Source: Erysipelotrichaceae bacterium (GTDB taxonomy: Bacteria; Bacillota_I; Bacilli_A; Erysipelotrichales; Erysipelotrichaceae). Taken from it: a stretch of DNA of 35,636 nt. Both the position numbers and the translations under genes were made by a program. The notes beneath the pieces were generated by a model. That model searched no databases. It was not told where the DNA came from and saw only the letters and a list, made by a program, of their open reading frames with translations. This document shows, one piece after another, positions 1 to 8,058 of this stretch. Within the stretch, counting starts at the first letter, position 1. The number at the start of each line of letters is the position of its first letter. Where the stretch lies: positions 1 to 35,636 of the forward strand of contig JAFRIG010000002.1 in the NCBI GenBank assembly GCA_017432895.1. The letters run 5' to 3'.

Positions 1-211
1 AACGCTACTTATTTGTTTTATGTGTTCTTGTGTTCAGTTTGAACTATAATCTTTTTTAAGGAAGTCTAACCTACACTTAATGTTTTACCTGACTGGTGTT
101 TAGCAATCAGAACCACATACATTAACTTTTCAAAGAACTACATATTTTACCATGTGTAGCTGTTCATCCAAAGAAGCTAAAGACTTCTTGGTTTTCCCGC
201 AGAAATTATAT
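1..211. other. AT-rich intergenic stretch with no recognisable gene
   Basis: No open reading frame of useful length is seen. A TATAAT at 45-50 (plus strand) sits beside a short inverted repeat GTTCA/TGAAC at 33-45, which could be a promoter, but there is no good -35 box and no gene downstream on this strand, so I do not call one. Confidence 0.5.
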
Positions 212-233
212 AAAAAAGTGCCCTAATGGCACT
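212..233 (-). terminator. Rho-independent terminator of the glycosyltransferase gene
   Basis: Read on the minus strand there is a 6-bp stem (AGTGCC/GGCACT, loop of 5) followed directly by a run of six T. The outermost stem base coincides with the last base of the stop codon of the gene ending at 233. Confidence 0.88.
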
Positions 234-1315
234 CAGATATGTTCCTTAACGTAACGGGCGATGTATTCGGCACCGTTGGAGATCTCGTTTTGAACGATGT
301 TTTCCAGGCAGTCCGTCAGTTTGGAAGTAGTGATGAAGTCGTAGAGCTTTTCATAGATCAGATCAGGATCTTCACAACGGAAGCCATAGCCGTTTTCGAC
401 GATGAACTCATAGTTGTGATTTTCCTGACCTTTGATGTGGCCACAGATGACGACAGCTGTGTCGCTGCGAACGGCTTCGGTGATGACGTTTGGTCCGGCT
501 TTGGTCATGATGATATGACTGTGGGTGAGGAATTCGTTCATGTTGTCGACAAAATCGTAGATGTCGATATCCTTTGAAAGTTCACCTTTTTCCTGCATGG
601 CTGTCAAAGTATCGTAGAGGCGCTGATCCAGACCGCAGATGAATTTGATGGAGACTTTTTCCAGTTTCGATACCTCTTTTAAGAAGCGGATGTTCTTATT
701 GAGATCGGTCGAGGTGTTGACCATCAGGATGTGGACACGGTTATGGATGTCCTTGGCTTTGTCTCTGACAACGATGTCGTCTCTGACGGGGAAGCCGGAA
801 GTAAGAACTCTATCGCGGGGGAAGCCCTTGGCGATATAATCTTCTTTTATCTTATCCGTAGGTACGAAACTCATATCGGCCTTGGGATCTTTCCAGACCA
901 TGGGCGGATCGACCAGGTCGATGACGCCGACATAGAAGGGGATCCTGAGCTCGTTTTTTCTTAAGATCCGGGAAATGGCCTTGGTGAACATGCACTGAAC
1001 GGAGATGATCAGATCGGGATCGTATTCCTTGATCTGTTTTAACAGCTGCTTCTTGACATGAAGATAGATATACAGGTGGATGATGTCGGGGAAGATCTGG
1101 GAGAACTTCTGCATCAGATAATACAGAAAAGGCGTCCTGGTCGTCAGGGCGATATAAGAGTTCTCCATCAGCTCGCCGATACTGCCCATCAGCGGGAAGA
1201 CGTCCAGCTGTTTGCATTCATAGCCTTCGTCGCACAGTTTCTTTTCGATGGCGTTGGCCGAAGACTTGTGGCCGGAGCCGGTCTTGATCGAAGTCAGGAT
1301 CAGTACTTTTTTCAC
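233..1315 (-). CDS. Processive diacylglycerol glycosyltransferase-like protein (UgtP/MGDG synthase family)
   Basis: A 360-residue cytoplasmic or peripheral-membrane glycosyltransferase of the UgtP/MGDG synthase family (GT28). These enzymes move glucose or galactose from a UDP-sugar to diacylglycerol, giving the glycolipids that serve as membrane lipids and lipoteichoic-acid anchors. The N-terminal half has the family's glycine-rich loop (GSGH, about residue 14) in an MGDG-synthase domain. The C-terminal half (about 195-350) has the nucleotide-sugar site: a KAGP loop followed by ITEA, then a GQE motif near residue 297. Length is close to the usual 360-400. The start codon is GTG (1313-1315). 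It is chosen because the protein begins with the family's conserved beta strand and because a TATAAT lies only 7 bases upstream, so the mRNA is probably leaderless. The gene is monocistronic, with its own terminator. Lipid acceptor and sugar cannot be read from sequence. Confidence 0.85.
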   Translation of the reverse strand: MKKVLILTSIKTGSGHKSSANAIEKKLCDEGYECKQLDVFPLMGSIGELMENSYIALTTRTPFLYYLMQKFSQIFPDIIHLYIYLHVKKQLLKQIKEYDPDLIISVQCMFTKAISRILRKNELRIPFYVGVIDLVDPPMVWKDPKADMSFVPTDKIKEDYIAKGFPRDRVLTSGFPVRDDIVVRDKAKDIHNRVHILMVNTSTDLNKNIRFLKEVSKLEKVSIKFICGLDQRLYDTLTAMQEKGELSKDIDIYDFVDNMNEFLTHSHIIMTKAGPNVITEAVRSDTAVVICGHIKGQENHNYEFIVENGYGFRCEDPDLIYEKLYDFITTSKLTDCLENIVQNEISNGAEYIARYVKEHI

Positions 1316-1322
1316 GGGTTTA

Positions 1323-1328
1323 ATTATA
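1323..1328 (-). promoter_or_regulatory. -10 box giving a predicted leaderless transcript for the glycosyltransferase
   Basis: On the minus strand TATAAT is followed by 7 bases and then the GTG start at 1315. Transcription normally starts about 7 bases after the -10, which is at the start codon itself. The -35 position (1346-1351) reads TAGAAG and is weak. Confidence 0.65.
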
Positions 1329-1375
1329 CCGTAGAGTTCGATGTTCTTCTACCCGTATTTGCTTAAGAATGGATT

Positions 1376-1398
1376 AAAAAAGCCTACCCGAGGTAGGC
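1376..1398 (-). terminator. Terminator overlapping the end of the M20 amidohydrolase gene
   Basis: Minus strand: a perfect 7-bp stem GCCTACC/GGTAGGC with a 3-base loop, then six T. The stop codon (1384-1386) lies inside the second arm, so the last codons of the gene double as the terminator. Confidence 0.9.
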
Positions 1399-2628
1399 GA
1401 GGTATTCTTCTTTGGACATAAGAGGCTTAAAGTCATCTTTGATCTTCTGGACATATTCCGGATGATTGACCAGATAAGTCACGGTATCATAGACCACTTT
1501 GGCTGGTTTATAGTAGGCCCATTCTTTGTCTGCGATACAAAGATCTTTGCCATGGCAGTTGCCGCTGAAGCCCGAATAACCGAATTGAACCGTCGGTTTA
1601 AAGACGGACAGATCGCCGATATCTCCGGCAGCCATGGAGATCTCATCATCGTGGATCTCTTCGAGTTTGCAGTGTTTGAGCATGTTTTTGCGGATGACAT
1701 CGTTGACTAAACGGCTCTGATTCATGGGCAGATAACCGGGAGTAGATTTAATGACAGCCGAAGCACCGATGGCTTTAGCACAGCATTTGGCGGCGTTGTC
1801 GACTTTGGCGGCCGTCTTTTTTAGAGCTTCCGGATTCATGGCTCGGACGTAGCATTCATAGACCGTCTTTTCCGGAATGGAGTTGACGGTCTGGCCGCCA
1901 TTGGAAAGGATGCCGTGGATGCGGATGAAGTCTTCTTCTCTGAAGGTCTCTCTAAGCATGTTTATGGCATTGTCAAACAGAATAAAGGCATTAAGGGCGT
2001 TGATGCCTTTGTCGGGGGCTACTGCGGCATGGGTAGCCTTGCCTTTGAAGGTGATCTCTTTATAGATGAAACCGGAAAGGGCGGTATTCAAGGAGAAGCG
2101 ATAATCACCCTGACCCATGGTATGCAGGTGGATGAAAAGGTCTTCGTCATCGAACTGGCCCGCCGTCAGCATATTTACCTTTCCGCCGATGTAGTTGATC
2201 TCTTTGTTTTTGATCAGCTGTTTGCGGAAAGCGATGTCCGTGAATTCTTCAGCCGGGGTAAAGTAGAGAGTTATTGTCCCGTTTTTGATGACATCTTTCA
2301 GATGGACCAGCGTATAGGCCATGATGGCGCATTGGGTGGAATGTCCGCAGCTGTGGGCGGCGTAGTCTTCTTTATTCGCAAAAGGATGGCCCAAAGTTGG
2401 GATGGCATCGAGTTCGGCGATCAGACCGATATGCGGTTCCCCTGAGCCGATCGAGACTTTGAAAGCGGTTCGGAAACCCAGGTCTTCGACTTCCAGTCCG
2501 TGTTTTTTAAAGTATTCGGTCAGGATCCTTTTGTTTTCAAATTCCTTGTAACCAAGCTGGGGGTGGATGAAGAGTTCATCACCTAAAGCGTAGAGTTCCT
2601 TGATATCTTTTTCCAATGTATTTTTCAT
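1384..2628 (-). CDS. M20 family metallo-amidohydrolase/peptidase (M20D-like)
   Basis: A 414-residue cytoplasmic M20-family hydrolase, closest in look to M20D amidohydrolases (the IAA-amino-acid hydrolase, hippurate hydrolase and AbgB group). Visible family marks are the AELDAIP segment (about residue 73), the metal-binding CGH motif (near 93), the TPAEE motif carrying the catalytic and metal-ligand acids (near 126), and a late CHGKD motif (near 365). The dimerisation domain would lie at about 190-300. Length is typical. A GAGG ribosome site lies about 8 bases before the ATG. The gene is divergent from the PTS IIC gene, with 114 bases between them, so a shared peptide or amino-sugar role is possible but unproven. 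The substrate is not predictable from sequence. Confidence 0.85.
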   Translation of the reverse strand: MKNTLEKDIKELYALGDELFIHPQLGYKEFENKRILTEYFKKHGLEVEDLGFRTAFKVSIGSGEPHIGLIAELDAIPTLGHPFANKEDYAAHSCGHSTQCAIMAYTLVHLKDVIKNGTITLYFTPAEEFTDIAFRKQLIKNKEINYIGGKVNMLTAGQFDDEDLFIHLHTMGQGDYRFSLNTALSGFIYKEITFKGKATHAAVAPDKGINALNAFILFDNAINMLRETFREEDFIRIHGILSNGGQTVNSIPEKTVYECYVRAMNPEALKKTAAKVDNAAKCCAKAIGASAVIKSTPGYLPMNQSRLVNDVIRKNMLKHCKLEEIHDDEISMAAGDIGDLSVFKPTVQFGYSGFSGNCHGKDLCIADKEWAYYKPAKVVYDTVTYLVNHPEYVQKIKDDFKPLMSKEEYLAYLG

Positions 2629-2742
2629 CTTGTCTACCTCAAGTAAATAATATCATTAAATGCCTTGATAATTTCCTACCGTAATTCATCTTTAATTATT
2701 GTCTTTTCAAAGTTAAACTATAGACAAAGGAAGAGAAACAAT

Positions 2743-3966
2743 ATGAAAAAAATAATGGATTGGATGAACGATGTGATAGCCCCTAAAGCGGCTGCTATCG
2801 CTAAGAATCCCTGGATCGCCGCTGTTCAGGATACGATGATCGCGACCGTACCGGTCATTCTGATCAGCTCGTTCATCACGATGATCTCACTGATCTCCCA
2901 GTTTACGGATAATTTTCCCGATCTTTCCTTCTTTTCCAATTTTACGATGGGACTCAGCGCTTTGATGGTAGCTTATCTGGTCCCTACTTTCGTTTTGGAA
3001 AAGAAGCAGCTTTCCAAATATTCCAAGCAGGCCGGTTTCATGTCCGCCGCTTTGTTTATGGCCATGTCGGGAGCTTCTTTCGCAGAGGGAGAATTCTCTT
3101 TAGCCAGCGATCGGATCGGAGCCAGTGGCATGTTTGTGGCGATCGCCGCCGGACTTTTAACTTCACTGGTGATGGTCCTGTTTTCGGAAAAGTCCATGTT
3201 TTCCAAGGAATCTAAGATGCCCCAGTTTCTCATCGACAGTTTCGATTCGGTCGCTCCGATCATGGTGGTGATGATCTTTGCCTATGTCACCTGCGGATTA
3301 CTGAAGCTTGATCTGTATGCCTGGATAAGTGCCCTGGTTTCGCCGTTAGTGAATATTGCCCAAAGCCTTTTTGGCATGACGTTCATCATGTTTCTGATGG
3401 CTTTCTTCTATTCCTTCGGTATCAGCCCCTGGCTGTTAAATCCCGTGTATTATACGGTAGGTCTTGATGCGATCTCAAAAAATGCGCAAGCGGTAGCAGC
3501 CGGGCAAAGAGCCAGCTTGGTATTGACCAATGAGACCTTAGGTGGCTTCATCTTTTTGGGTGGTACAGGCTGTACCCTGACCTTGTGTCTGCTGCTTCTT
3601 TTCTGCAAGTCCGAAAAGCTTAAGGGCTTAGGCAAGACCTGTATCGTGCCGGGCATCTTCAATATCAACGAACCGGTGGTCTATGGCTGTGTGGCTTTCA
3701 ATCCCTTACTGATGATACCGATGTGGCTAAATCCGACCATTGTTTCCATCATCACCTATTTGTGCATGAAAGCCGGTATCGTCTCGCCGCCTTATTCTTC
3801 TTTCATGTTGTGGTATGTGCCGATCCCGATCCAGACTTATCTGACCAACTCCGATTTTAGAGGTGTGATCCTGGTACTCATCCTGTTAGTGATCACGGCG
3901 ATCATCTGGTATCCCTTCGTGGCCGCTTATGACAGACAATGTCTGGCGGAAGAAAAAGATAAATAA
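2743..3966 (+). CDS. PTS sugar permease, EIIC component (lactose/cellobiose type)
   Basis: A 407-residue integral membrane EIIC of the lactose/N,N'-diacetylchitobiose/beta-glucoside PTS family. It would import a (beta-)glycoside with phosphorylation by partner EIIA and EIIB. About eight to ten hydrophobic segments are visible. The hallmark INEP motif, in FNINEPVVYG near residue 312, is followed by a conserved FNP segment. The start is set at the ATG at 2743 (MKKIMDWMND), preceded by AAAGGAAGAG. A longer reading frame from 2665 adds 26 residues that do not resemble the family and cross the promoter region. No EIIA, EIIB or glycosidase is adjacent, so this is an orphan permease that must borrow its partners. 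It ends in a bidirectional terminator shared with the convergent gene. Confidence 0.88.
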   Translation: MKKIMDWMNDVIAPKAAAIAKNPWIAAVQDTMIATVPVILISSFITMISLISQFTDNFPDLSFFSNFTMGLSALMVAYLVPTFVLEKKQLSKYSKQAGFMSAALFMAMSGASFAEGEFSLASDRIGASGMFVAIAAGLLTSLVMVLFSEKSMFSKESKMPQFLIDSFDSVAPIMVVMIFAYVTCGLLKLDLYAWISALVSPLVNIAQSLFGMTFIMFLMAFFYSFGISPWLLNPVYYTVGLDAISKNAQAVAAGQRASLVLTNETLGGFIFLGGTGCTLTLCLLLLFCKSEKLKGLGKTCIVPGIFNINEPVVYGCVAFNPLLMIPMWLNPTIVSIITYLCMKAGIVSPPYSSFMLWYVPIPIQTYLTNSDFRGVILVLILLVITAIIWYPFVAAYDRQCLAEEKDK

Positions 3967-3971
3967 ATAAT

Positions 3972-3995
3972 GACGCTTGTCTTAAGACAAGCGTC
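3972..3995. terminator. Bidirectional terminator between convergent genes
   Basis: A perfect palindrome with 10-bp arms (GACGCTTGTC/GACAAGCGTC) and a TTAA loop. It is followed by a T-rich tract on the plus strand and by ATTATTTATTT on the minus strand, so it can end both the PTS IIC transcript and the zinc-ribbon gene transcript. Confidence 0.88.
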
Positions 3996-4004
3996 GATCT
4001 TTGT

Positions 4005-4850
4005 TTAGCCTTTATGTCCACCTCTGGAATGGCCGGTACCGCCGTGGTTCGTATGAGATGACGGTTTGGATGGTTTATTGTTGCCCATGCCGATCGATGG
4101 CTTGTTGCCGCCGCCCATCGAAGGTTTATTGTTTCCGCCACTTGTTGAGGGTTTTTTGTTTCCGAAACCGCCATAGTGGTTGTTGGAAGCAGGTCTTTTG
4201 TTATTTGACATGCCGAAAGGATTCAGCTGCTGTCTGACGACGCGTCTGGGCTGAGGCTCGACACGCGGGAAGCTCATGTTGCGGGGACGGATCCTTCTTC
4301 TGACATGGACCGGACGGCGTCTCGGTACGCCAAACAGGGAGTGGAAGATCCTTTCCAATAGACTCGGTTTTCTGGGTTTGACGATGCTTCTTAAACGGTT
4401 GGCTGCTCCGATCGTAGCCAGGATGATGGCGGCTGAAGAAAGGAAGGAACCGTCGGAATTGAACAGGGACGTGGAAGAAGTGGAACTTGAGATATCCTCG
4501 TATTCATCGCCGTTGGTGACGGATAGTTCAACGCCATATTCTTCAAAGGCCTGGGCGACGACGGCCGCCTGTTTCAGGCTGAGGTTGCCGGCGATCTGAA
4601 CAGGGATGTTTTCGATCAGATTCCAGGCTGAAGTTTCGGTATAGCCCAACACATCTTCTAACAGGTCGACGACATCGTACTTGTCGGCTGTTCCTAAAGA
4701 TGAGATGTAGATCTTGTAGTCACCGCTGTTGGATGTGATGCTGTCGGTAACGGTGTATGTTTTGACTTCTTTGCTTAAGGCAGCTCCGCAGCCTGGACAG
4801 AAAGACATGTCCGAGGATACTTCTCTGCCGCAATATGGACAATATGACAT
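4005..4850 (-). CDS. Zinc-ribbon protein with L7/L12-C-terminal-like domain and low-complexity basic tail
   Basis: A 281-residue protein of unknown function. Three parts are visible. Residues 1-25 form a zinc ribbon with four cysteines (C4, C7, C18, C21). Residues about 45-111 resemble the C-terminal domain of ribosomal protein L7/L12 or a ClpS-like fold (YKIYISSLG, then LLEDVLGYT, LIENIPV and LKQAAVVAQAFEEYG). After a hydrophobic stretch (about 137-155, a possible membrane segment) comes an Arg-rich region and then a low-complexity tail rich in Gly, Asn, Lys, Pro and Ser, with repeated NKPS units. An ideal AAGGAGG lies 7 bases before the ATG. The fold assignment rests on sequence pattern only, and the function is not known. 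Confidence 0.75.
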   Translation of the reverse strand: MSYCPYCGREVSSDMSFCPGCGAALSKEVKTYTVTDSITSNSGDYKIYISSLGTADKYDVVDLLEDVLGYTETSAWNLIENIPVQIAGNLSLKQAAVVAQAFEEYGVELSVTNGDEYEDISSSTSSTSLFNSDGSFLSSAAIILATIGAANRLRSIVKPRKPSLLERIFHSLFGVPRRRPVHVRRRIRPRNMSFPRVEPQPRRVVRQQLNPFGMSNNKRPASNNHYGGFGNKKPSTSGGNNKPSMGGGNKPSIGMGNNKPSKPSSHTNHGGTGHSRGGHKG

Positions 4851-4941
4851 AATATTTCCTCCTTGATATCATCATAGAATAAAAATCTGAAAACAAACTG
4901 AAAAATGGAATGAAATTAAAGCATTTTGGCGATAGAAGGCT

Positions 4942-4950
4942 TGCTATAAT
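4942..4950 (+). promoter_or_regulatory. Extended -10 promoter of the C-S lyase gene
   Basis: TGCTATAAT, an extended -10 element, lies 26 bases before the ATG at 4977. It leaves room for a leader that contains an AAAGGTGA ribosome site at 4965-4972. Confidence 0.7.
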
Positions 4951-4976
4951 AATGAAAAGGTCAAAAAGGTGAAACT

Positions 4977-6164
4977 ATGAAGTATGAATTTGATGAGGTG
5001 ATCGATCGTATCAATGATGAGTTCTCTTTTTCTTTCAAGTGGCAGGGTCCGGCTTATATCCTTGATTCACTTGGCGTTAAGGAGATGAGAGAAGATGTGA
5101 TCTGTTTGGAGACGGCGGATATGGATTTCAGAGTCGCTCCGGAGATCATTGAAGATCTGCATAAACTGACGGATCATGGAATTTTCGGTTATTCAAGGAT
5201 CCCCGATTCCTATCGGCAGGCGGTCTGCGGCTGGTACGAAAGAAGACAGGGCTGGAAGTTTGCGCCGGAAGACATCTACTACATGCCCGGTACCCATGCA
5301 GCCGTGGCTGAATGCGTCAAGCGCTATACCAAAGAAGGTGATGGCGTCATCGTTCTGACGCCGTGCTATGGCTATCATTCCGATGTCGAACCTAATGGCC
5401 GTAAGTATGTGAGTGTTGAACTGATCAACGACGGAAACGATATCTTCAGCGTCGATTATGAAGCTTTTAAAAGGGCTTGCGAAGTCAAAGAGAACACGAT
5501 GCTGATAATGTGCCATCCGCACAATCCGACGGGCAAGGTCTTCACCAATGATGAATTAATTGAGATCGCTGACATCTGCCGGAAAAACGATGTCATCATC
5601 GTCACCGACGAGGTTCATTCGGATATCTTAAGAAAGGGTCAGGAATTTGAACCGATGATGAAAGTCTGCGGTCCTGAAAAGATGATCGCCTGTACCGCCG
5701 TCAACAAGACCTTCAATCTGGCCGGTCTTTCCATGACCAATATGGTTATTTCCGATTCCGATCTGAAACTGCAGGCCGGTGATATGTATGGCATGCCGAC
5801 ACCTTTCGGCATTCAGGCTGTCATTTCCGCCTACAGTAAAGGCGATGCCTGGGTCGACGCTTTGAATGAGTATCTGGATGAAAATATCAGAGTCTGTATC
5901 GACTTTATCCATGAGAAGCTTCCTAAAGCTGTCGTAGCTTATCCGCAGGGCGGCTATTCGATCAACATCGATTTCTCGGGCTACGGTCTGAGCGATGATG
6001 AGGTCGTTGATAAGATCTATGGTAAAGCCGGGGTCGTACTCAATTCCGGTCTGTTCTTCGACGATACGCGTGGCAAACAGGTCCACAGAGCCTGTCTGTC
6101 TTCGCCGAGGTCCATGTGTATCGAAGCACTTGAAAGGATAGCCAAGGAATTCGAGGGCTGTTAA
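4977..6164 (+). CDS. PLP-dependent aminotransferase class I/II, MalY/PatB cystathionine beta-lyase family
   Basis: A 395-residue cytoplasmic fold-type I PLP enzyme of the MalY/PatB group, which cleaves C-S bonds (cystathionine to homocysteine, pyruvate and ammonia, or related cysteine conjugates). Visible marks are the N-terminal DMDF motif (about residue 43), the CHPHNPTG motif (around 180-187), TDEVHSD with the PLP ring aspartate (about 206-212), and the Schiff-base lysine K244 in AVNKTFN. A C-terminal arginine motif (HRACLSSPR) binds the substrate carboxylate. Length matches the family. It has its own extended -10 promoter and an AAAGGTG ribosome site. The gene is convergent with the broken DUF2442 gene, only 4 bases away, and no terminator is visible between them. 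A regulatory side role, as in E. coli MalY, cannot be assessed. Confidence 0.88.
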   Translation: MKYEFDEVIDRINDEFSFSFKWQGPAYILDSLGVKEMREDVICLETADMDFRVAPEIIEDLHKLTDHGIFGYSRIPDSYRQAVCGWYERRQGWKFAPEDIYYMPGTHAAVAECVKRYTKEGDGVIVLTPCYGYHSDVEPNGRKYVSVELINDGNDIFSVDYEAFKRACEVKENTMLIMCHPHNPTGKVFTNDELIEIADICRKNDVIIVTDEVHSDILRKGQEFEPMMKVCGPEKMIACTAVNKTFNLAGLSMTNMVISDSDLKLQAGDMYGMPTPFGIQAVISAYSKGDAWVDALNEYLDENIRVCIDFIHEKLPKAVVAYPQGGYSINIDFSGYGLSDDEVVDKIYGKAGVVLNSGLFFDDTRGKQVHRACLSSPRSMCIEALERIAKEFEGC

Positions 6165-6168
6165 AGGT

Positions 6169-6567
6169 CTAGTCTTTTTTCCTCGCTCTTTGCGTGATCT
6201 CGTTTTTCAGAAACATTTTGTTTTTGACATCGGTCCTGATCGGATGCAGCTTGCCGCGTTTTAGGAGGTCATCGATATTCTGGCGTGAACAATCCAGGAT
6301 ATCACAGGCTTCAGCAGTGCTTACGACTCTGTATCTGACAAAGTTGATAAAGTCGTTAAGGGAAAGCGGTATTACGATACCTTCATGATATAACTCGCGG
6401 TCGGAAACGGCCGCTTTTTCATTCCAGAAAACGCCATATCCATCAGTCTGAACATTGATGTTCAGGAATCTGTTTTCATCTATAATATAGGGCTTTATTT
6501 CCGGGTGTCTTTCTATAAAGCCTTTCATATCCGCGATCTTTACTTCCCCGTTGCGAAAGAAGATCAA
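6169..6567 (-). CDS. C-terminal fragment of the split gene: DUF2442 remainder plus helix-turn-helix
   Basis: A 132-residue frame with only a TTG at 6567 as a nominal start and no convincing ribosome site. It covers most of DUF2442 (GYGVFWNEKAAVSDRELY is typical) and a helix-turn-helix of the excisionase/MerR-like kind (VVSTAEACDILDCSRQNIDD, then LLKRGKLHPIR). The homologous sequence continues upstream of the TTG in the same frame, showing that this is not the natural start. Confidence 0.6.
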   Translation of the reverse strand: MIFFRNGEVKIADMKGFIERHPEIKPYIIDENRFLNINVQTDGYGVFWNEKAAVSDRELYHEGIVIPLSLNDFINFVRYRVVSTAEACDILDCSRQNIDDLLKRGKLHPIRTDVKNKMFLKNEITQRARKKD

Positions 6568-6581
6568 AAGCCAGCCCTCTT

Positions 6582-6989
6582 TTAAAGGAACGACATCTTC
6601 GATCTTGCTTTCCAGCGTATTTTCAGCAGTTCAGGAAGCTCATCGCTTTTTATCTCTTCCAGATAGCAGTCATCCTGAGCACAGCGGCCTTCACCTAAAA
6701 GCAGAAGTGAAAAATCATCATACTCTTCCAAGCCGTTCTCTTTCAGGATCCTTCCGAGATTCTGCCGGTCCGGCGGAACGATGCGCTGCTGGACCCAGAG
6801 GTGACTGAAATATGAACCTACACTGAATTCTCTTTTATCGACAAAAGACGAAAGCAGCAGCGGTGTTTCCCAGCTGTCCGCATCATCGGAAATCTCGATA
6901 TAGGAATATTTAGATCTCTCATAATAGATCAGATACGCCAGTACTTTATCTGCGGACAGGCTCTCGTCTATGATCGCAAAGATCCTCAT
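6582..6989 (-). CDS. N-terminal fragment of the split DUF2442/HTH gene
   Basis: A 135-residue frame starting at an ATG with a strong GAGGAGG site upstream. It ends shortly after the frameshift at 6620-6623, and its last 12 residues (from about IRWKARSK) are out-of-frame sequence. The true part carries WVQQRIVPPDRQN and GRCAQDD, motifs that in my recollection occur in larger Firmicute proteins together with DUF2442. No catalytic motif is recognised. Confidence 0.6.
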   Translation of the reverse strand: MRIFAIIDESLSADKVLAYLIYYERSKYSYIEISDDADSWETPLLLSSFVDKREFSVGSYFSHLWVQQRIVPPDRQNLGRILKENGLEEYDDFSLLLLGEGRCAQDDCYLEEIKSDELPELLKIRWKARSKMSFL

Positions 6990-7028
6990 ATTTCGACCTC
7001 CTCAAAAATCATGTTCACATCTTTGTTA

Positions 7029-7060
7029 TAAAACTACTTGACATGTGTCAAGTAGTTTTA
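7029..7060. terminator. Large inverted repeat: terminator of the dehydrogenase gene, overlapping the next promoter
   Basis: Two 15-base arms (TAAAACTACTTGACA and its complement) are separated by 2 bases. On the minus strand it follows the dehydrogenase stop by 32 bases and the second arm ends in TTTTA, so it can act as a terminator. The same arm holds a TTGACA with a TATAAC 15 bases further on, a plausible promoter for the split DUF2442 gene. The repeat therefore could also be an operator. Confidence 0.65.
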
Positions 7061-7092
7061 GTGATATCTATTTGTTTTAAGAAAGGATGATC

Positions 7093-8058
7093 TTAGTTAT
7101 CTGCTTGTAATAGTTCCTTGCGGTTCAAGGCTGTTTTAGGAATAGTTCCCGAATCACGGAAGTCAATGATATTCTGGGCTACTTCATATTGGGAACGCAT
7201 TGATGCTTCCGGTGTATGAGCGGCATTATGCGGTGTGACCAGGACGTTTTCCATTTCCAGCAGTTCATTGCCCGCTTCGATCGGTTCTTTCGCAAAGACA
7301 TCAAGGGCTGCTCCGGCGATCCTTTTTTCTTTAAGGGCTTTGATCAGAGCTTCCTCATCGATGACGTGGCCTCTGGTCGTGTTGATCAGGATGGCTTCCT
7401 GTTTCATCAGGGAAAGCTGCTTTTCGCCGATCAGATGATGAGCACTGTCCCCGGAGGCATGGATGGTGACAAAGTCGGCCTGTTTAAGGGCATAGTCGAG
7501 GTCTCTGGTAAACTCAACGTATTCAGGAACATTGTTTTCATCACCATAGGGATCATAGGCGATGATGTTCATATCAAAGCCAGATAAGAGGCGGGCCACT
7601 CTTTTGCCGATGTTGCCAAAGCCGATGATACTGATGGTCTTGCCATAGAGTTCGATGGCGCTGTAACGGGACTTGGCCCAGTCGGGATCGGTCTTATGTA
7701 AATTTATTGAGATCGGATACAGCTTCTTGGCAGCCCCTAAGATCAAAGCCAAGGTGTGTTCGGCTACGGAAATATAATTTGATAAAGGGGTGTTGCAGGC
7801 AGCGACATGGTGTCTGGTACAGGCCGGGATGTCGATGCGATCCATTCCCACCCCGAACTTGGAGATGATCTTGAGATTTTTCGCTTTTTGAAGTATCTCT
7901 TCATTGATGTTGATAAAGCCGGGCACCAGGGCATAGGCTTGAGACAAAAGTTCTTCATCGATAGGCAAAGCTTTGATTACGACATTAAAGCCGGCTTCTT
8001 GAAGATAATCGCTGGCCGGGTTTTTCTTATCAGAAATCATGTATACCAGTTCATTCAT
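7093..8058 (-). CDS. D-isomer-specific 2-hydroxyacid dehydrogenase
   Basis: A 321-residue cytoplasmic NAD(P)-dependent oxidoreductase of the D-2-hydroxyacid dehydrogenase family (phosphoglycerate dehydrogenase-like, without a C-terminal ACT domain). The Rossmann nucleotide site is GFGNIG (about 147-152) followed by the acidic YDPYG loop. The catalytic set is present: Arg in NTTRG, Glu in FAKEPIE and His in TPHNAAHTPEA. Family members reduce 2-keto acids or oxidise 3-phosphoglycerate. The short length (about 320 rather than over 500) fits a hydroxyacid, glyoxylate or phosphoglycerate type, and the exact substrate is not predictable. GAGG lies 9 bases before the ATG. It is divergent from the pseudouridine synthase operon, with 108 bases between the two starts. 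Confidence 0.85.
   Translation of the reverse strand: MNELVYMISDKKNPASDYLQEAGFNVVIKALPIDEELLSQAYALVPGFININEEILQKAKNLKIISKFGVGMDRIDIPACTRHHVAACNTPLSNYISVAEHTLALILGAAKKLYPISINLHKTDPDWAKSRYSAIELYGKTISIIGFGNIGKRVARLLSGFDMNIIAYDPYGDENNVPEYVEFTRDLDYALKQADFVTIHASGDSAHHLIGEKQLSLMKQEAILINTTRGHVIDEEALIKALKEKRIAGAALDVFAKEPIEAGNELLEMENVLVTPHNAAHTPEASMRSQYEVAQNIIDFRDSGTIPKTALNRKELLQADN

Larger units (their letters stand above)
6169..6989 (-). pseudogene. Frameshifted DUF2442 / helix-turn-helix protein (whole locus)
   Basis: Two adjacent reading frames on the minus strand look like one gene of about 273 residues split by loss of a single base. The first frame gives residues 1-122 (to ELPELL). The second frame is open from 6630 and, upstream of its nominal TTG start at 6567, already encodes IEDVVPLKEGWLLIFF, which is the start of a DUF2442 domain. 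Adding one A to the AAAA run at 6620-6623 joins them cleanly as ELLKNTLESKIEDVV. The restored protein would have an unnamed N-terminal domain, DUF2442 (about 128-200) and a C-terminal excisionase-like helix-turn-helix (about 215-270). It may be a real mutation, a switchable tract or a read error. A DNA-binding or regulatory role is an inference from the helix-turn-helix. Confidence 0.72.

Noticed and set aside
2665..2742. An upstream start for the PTS IIC gene
   Set aside because: The extra 26 residues do not resemble EIIC, and a good ribosome site lies before 2743.
6615..6625. Programmed -1 frameshift in the DUF2442 gene
   Set aside because: There is no X XXY YYZ slippery heptamer, only AAAA, and no stimulatory pseudoknot is obvious. 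A one-base loss is the simpler explanation.
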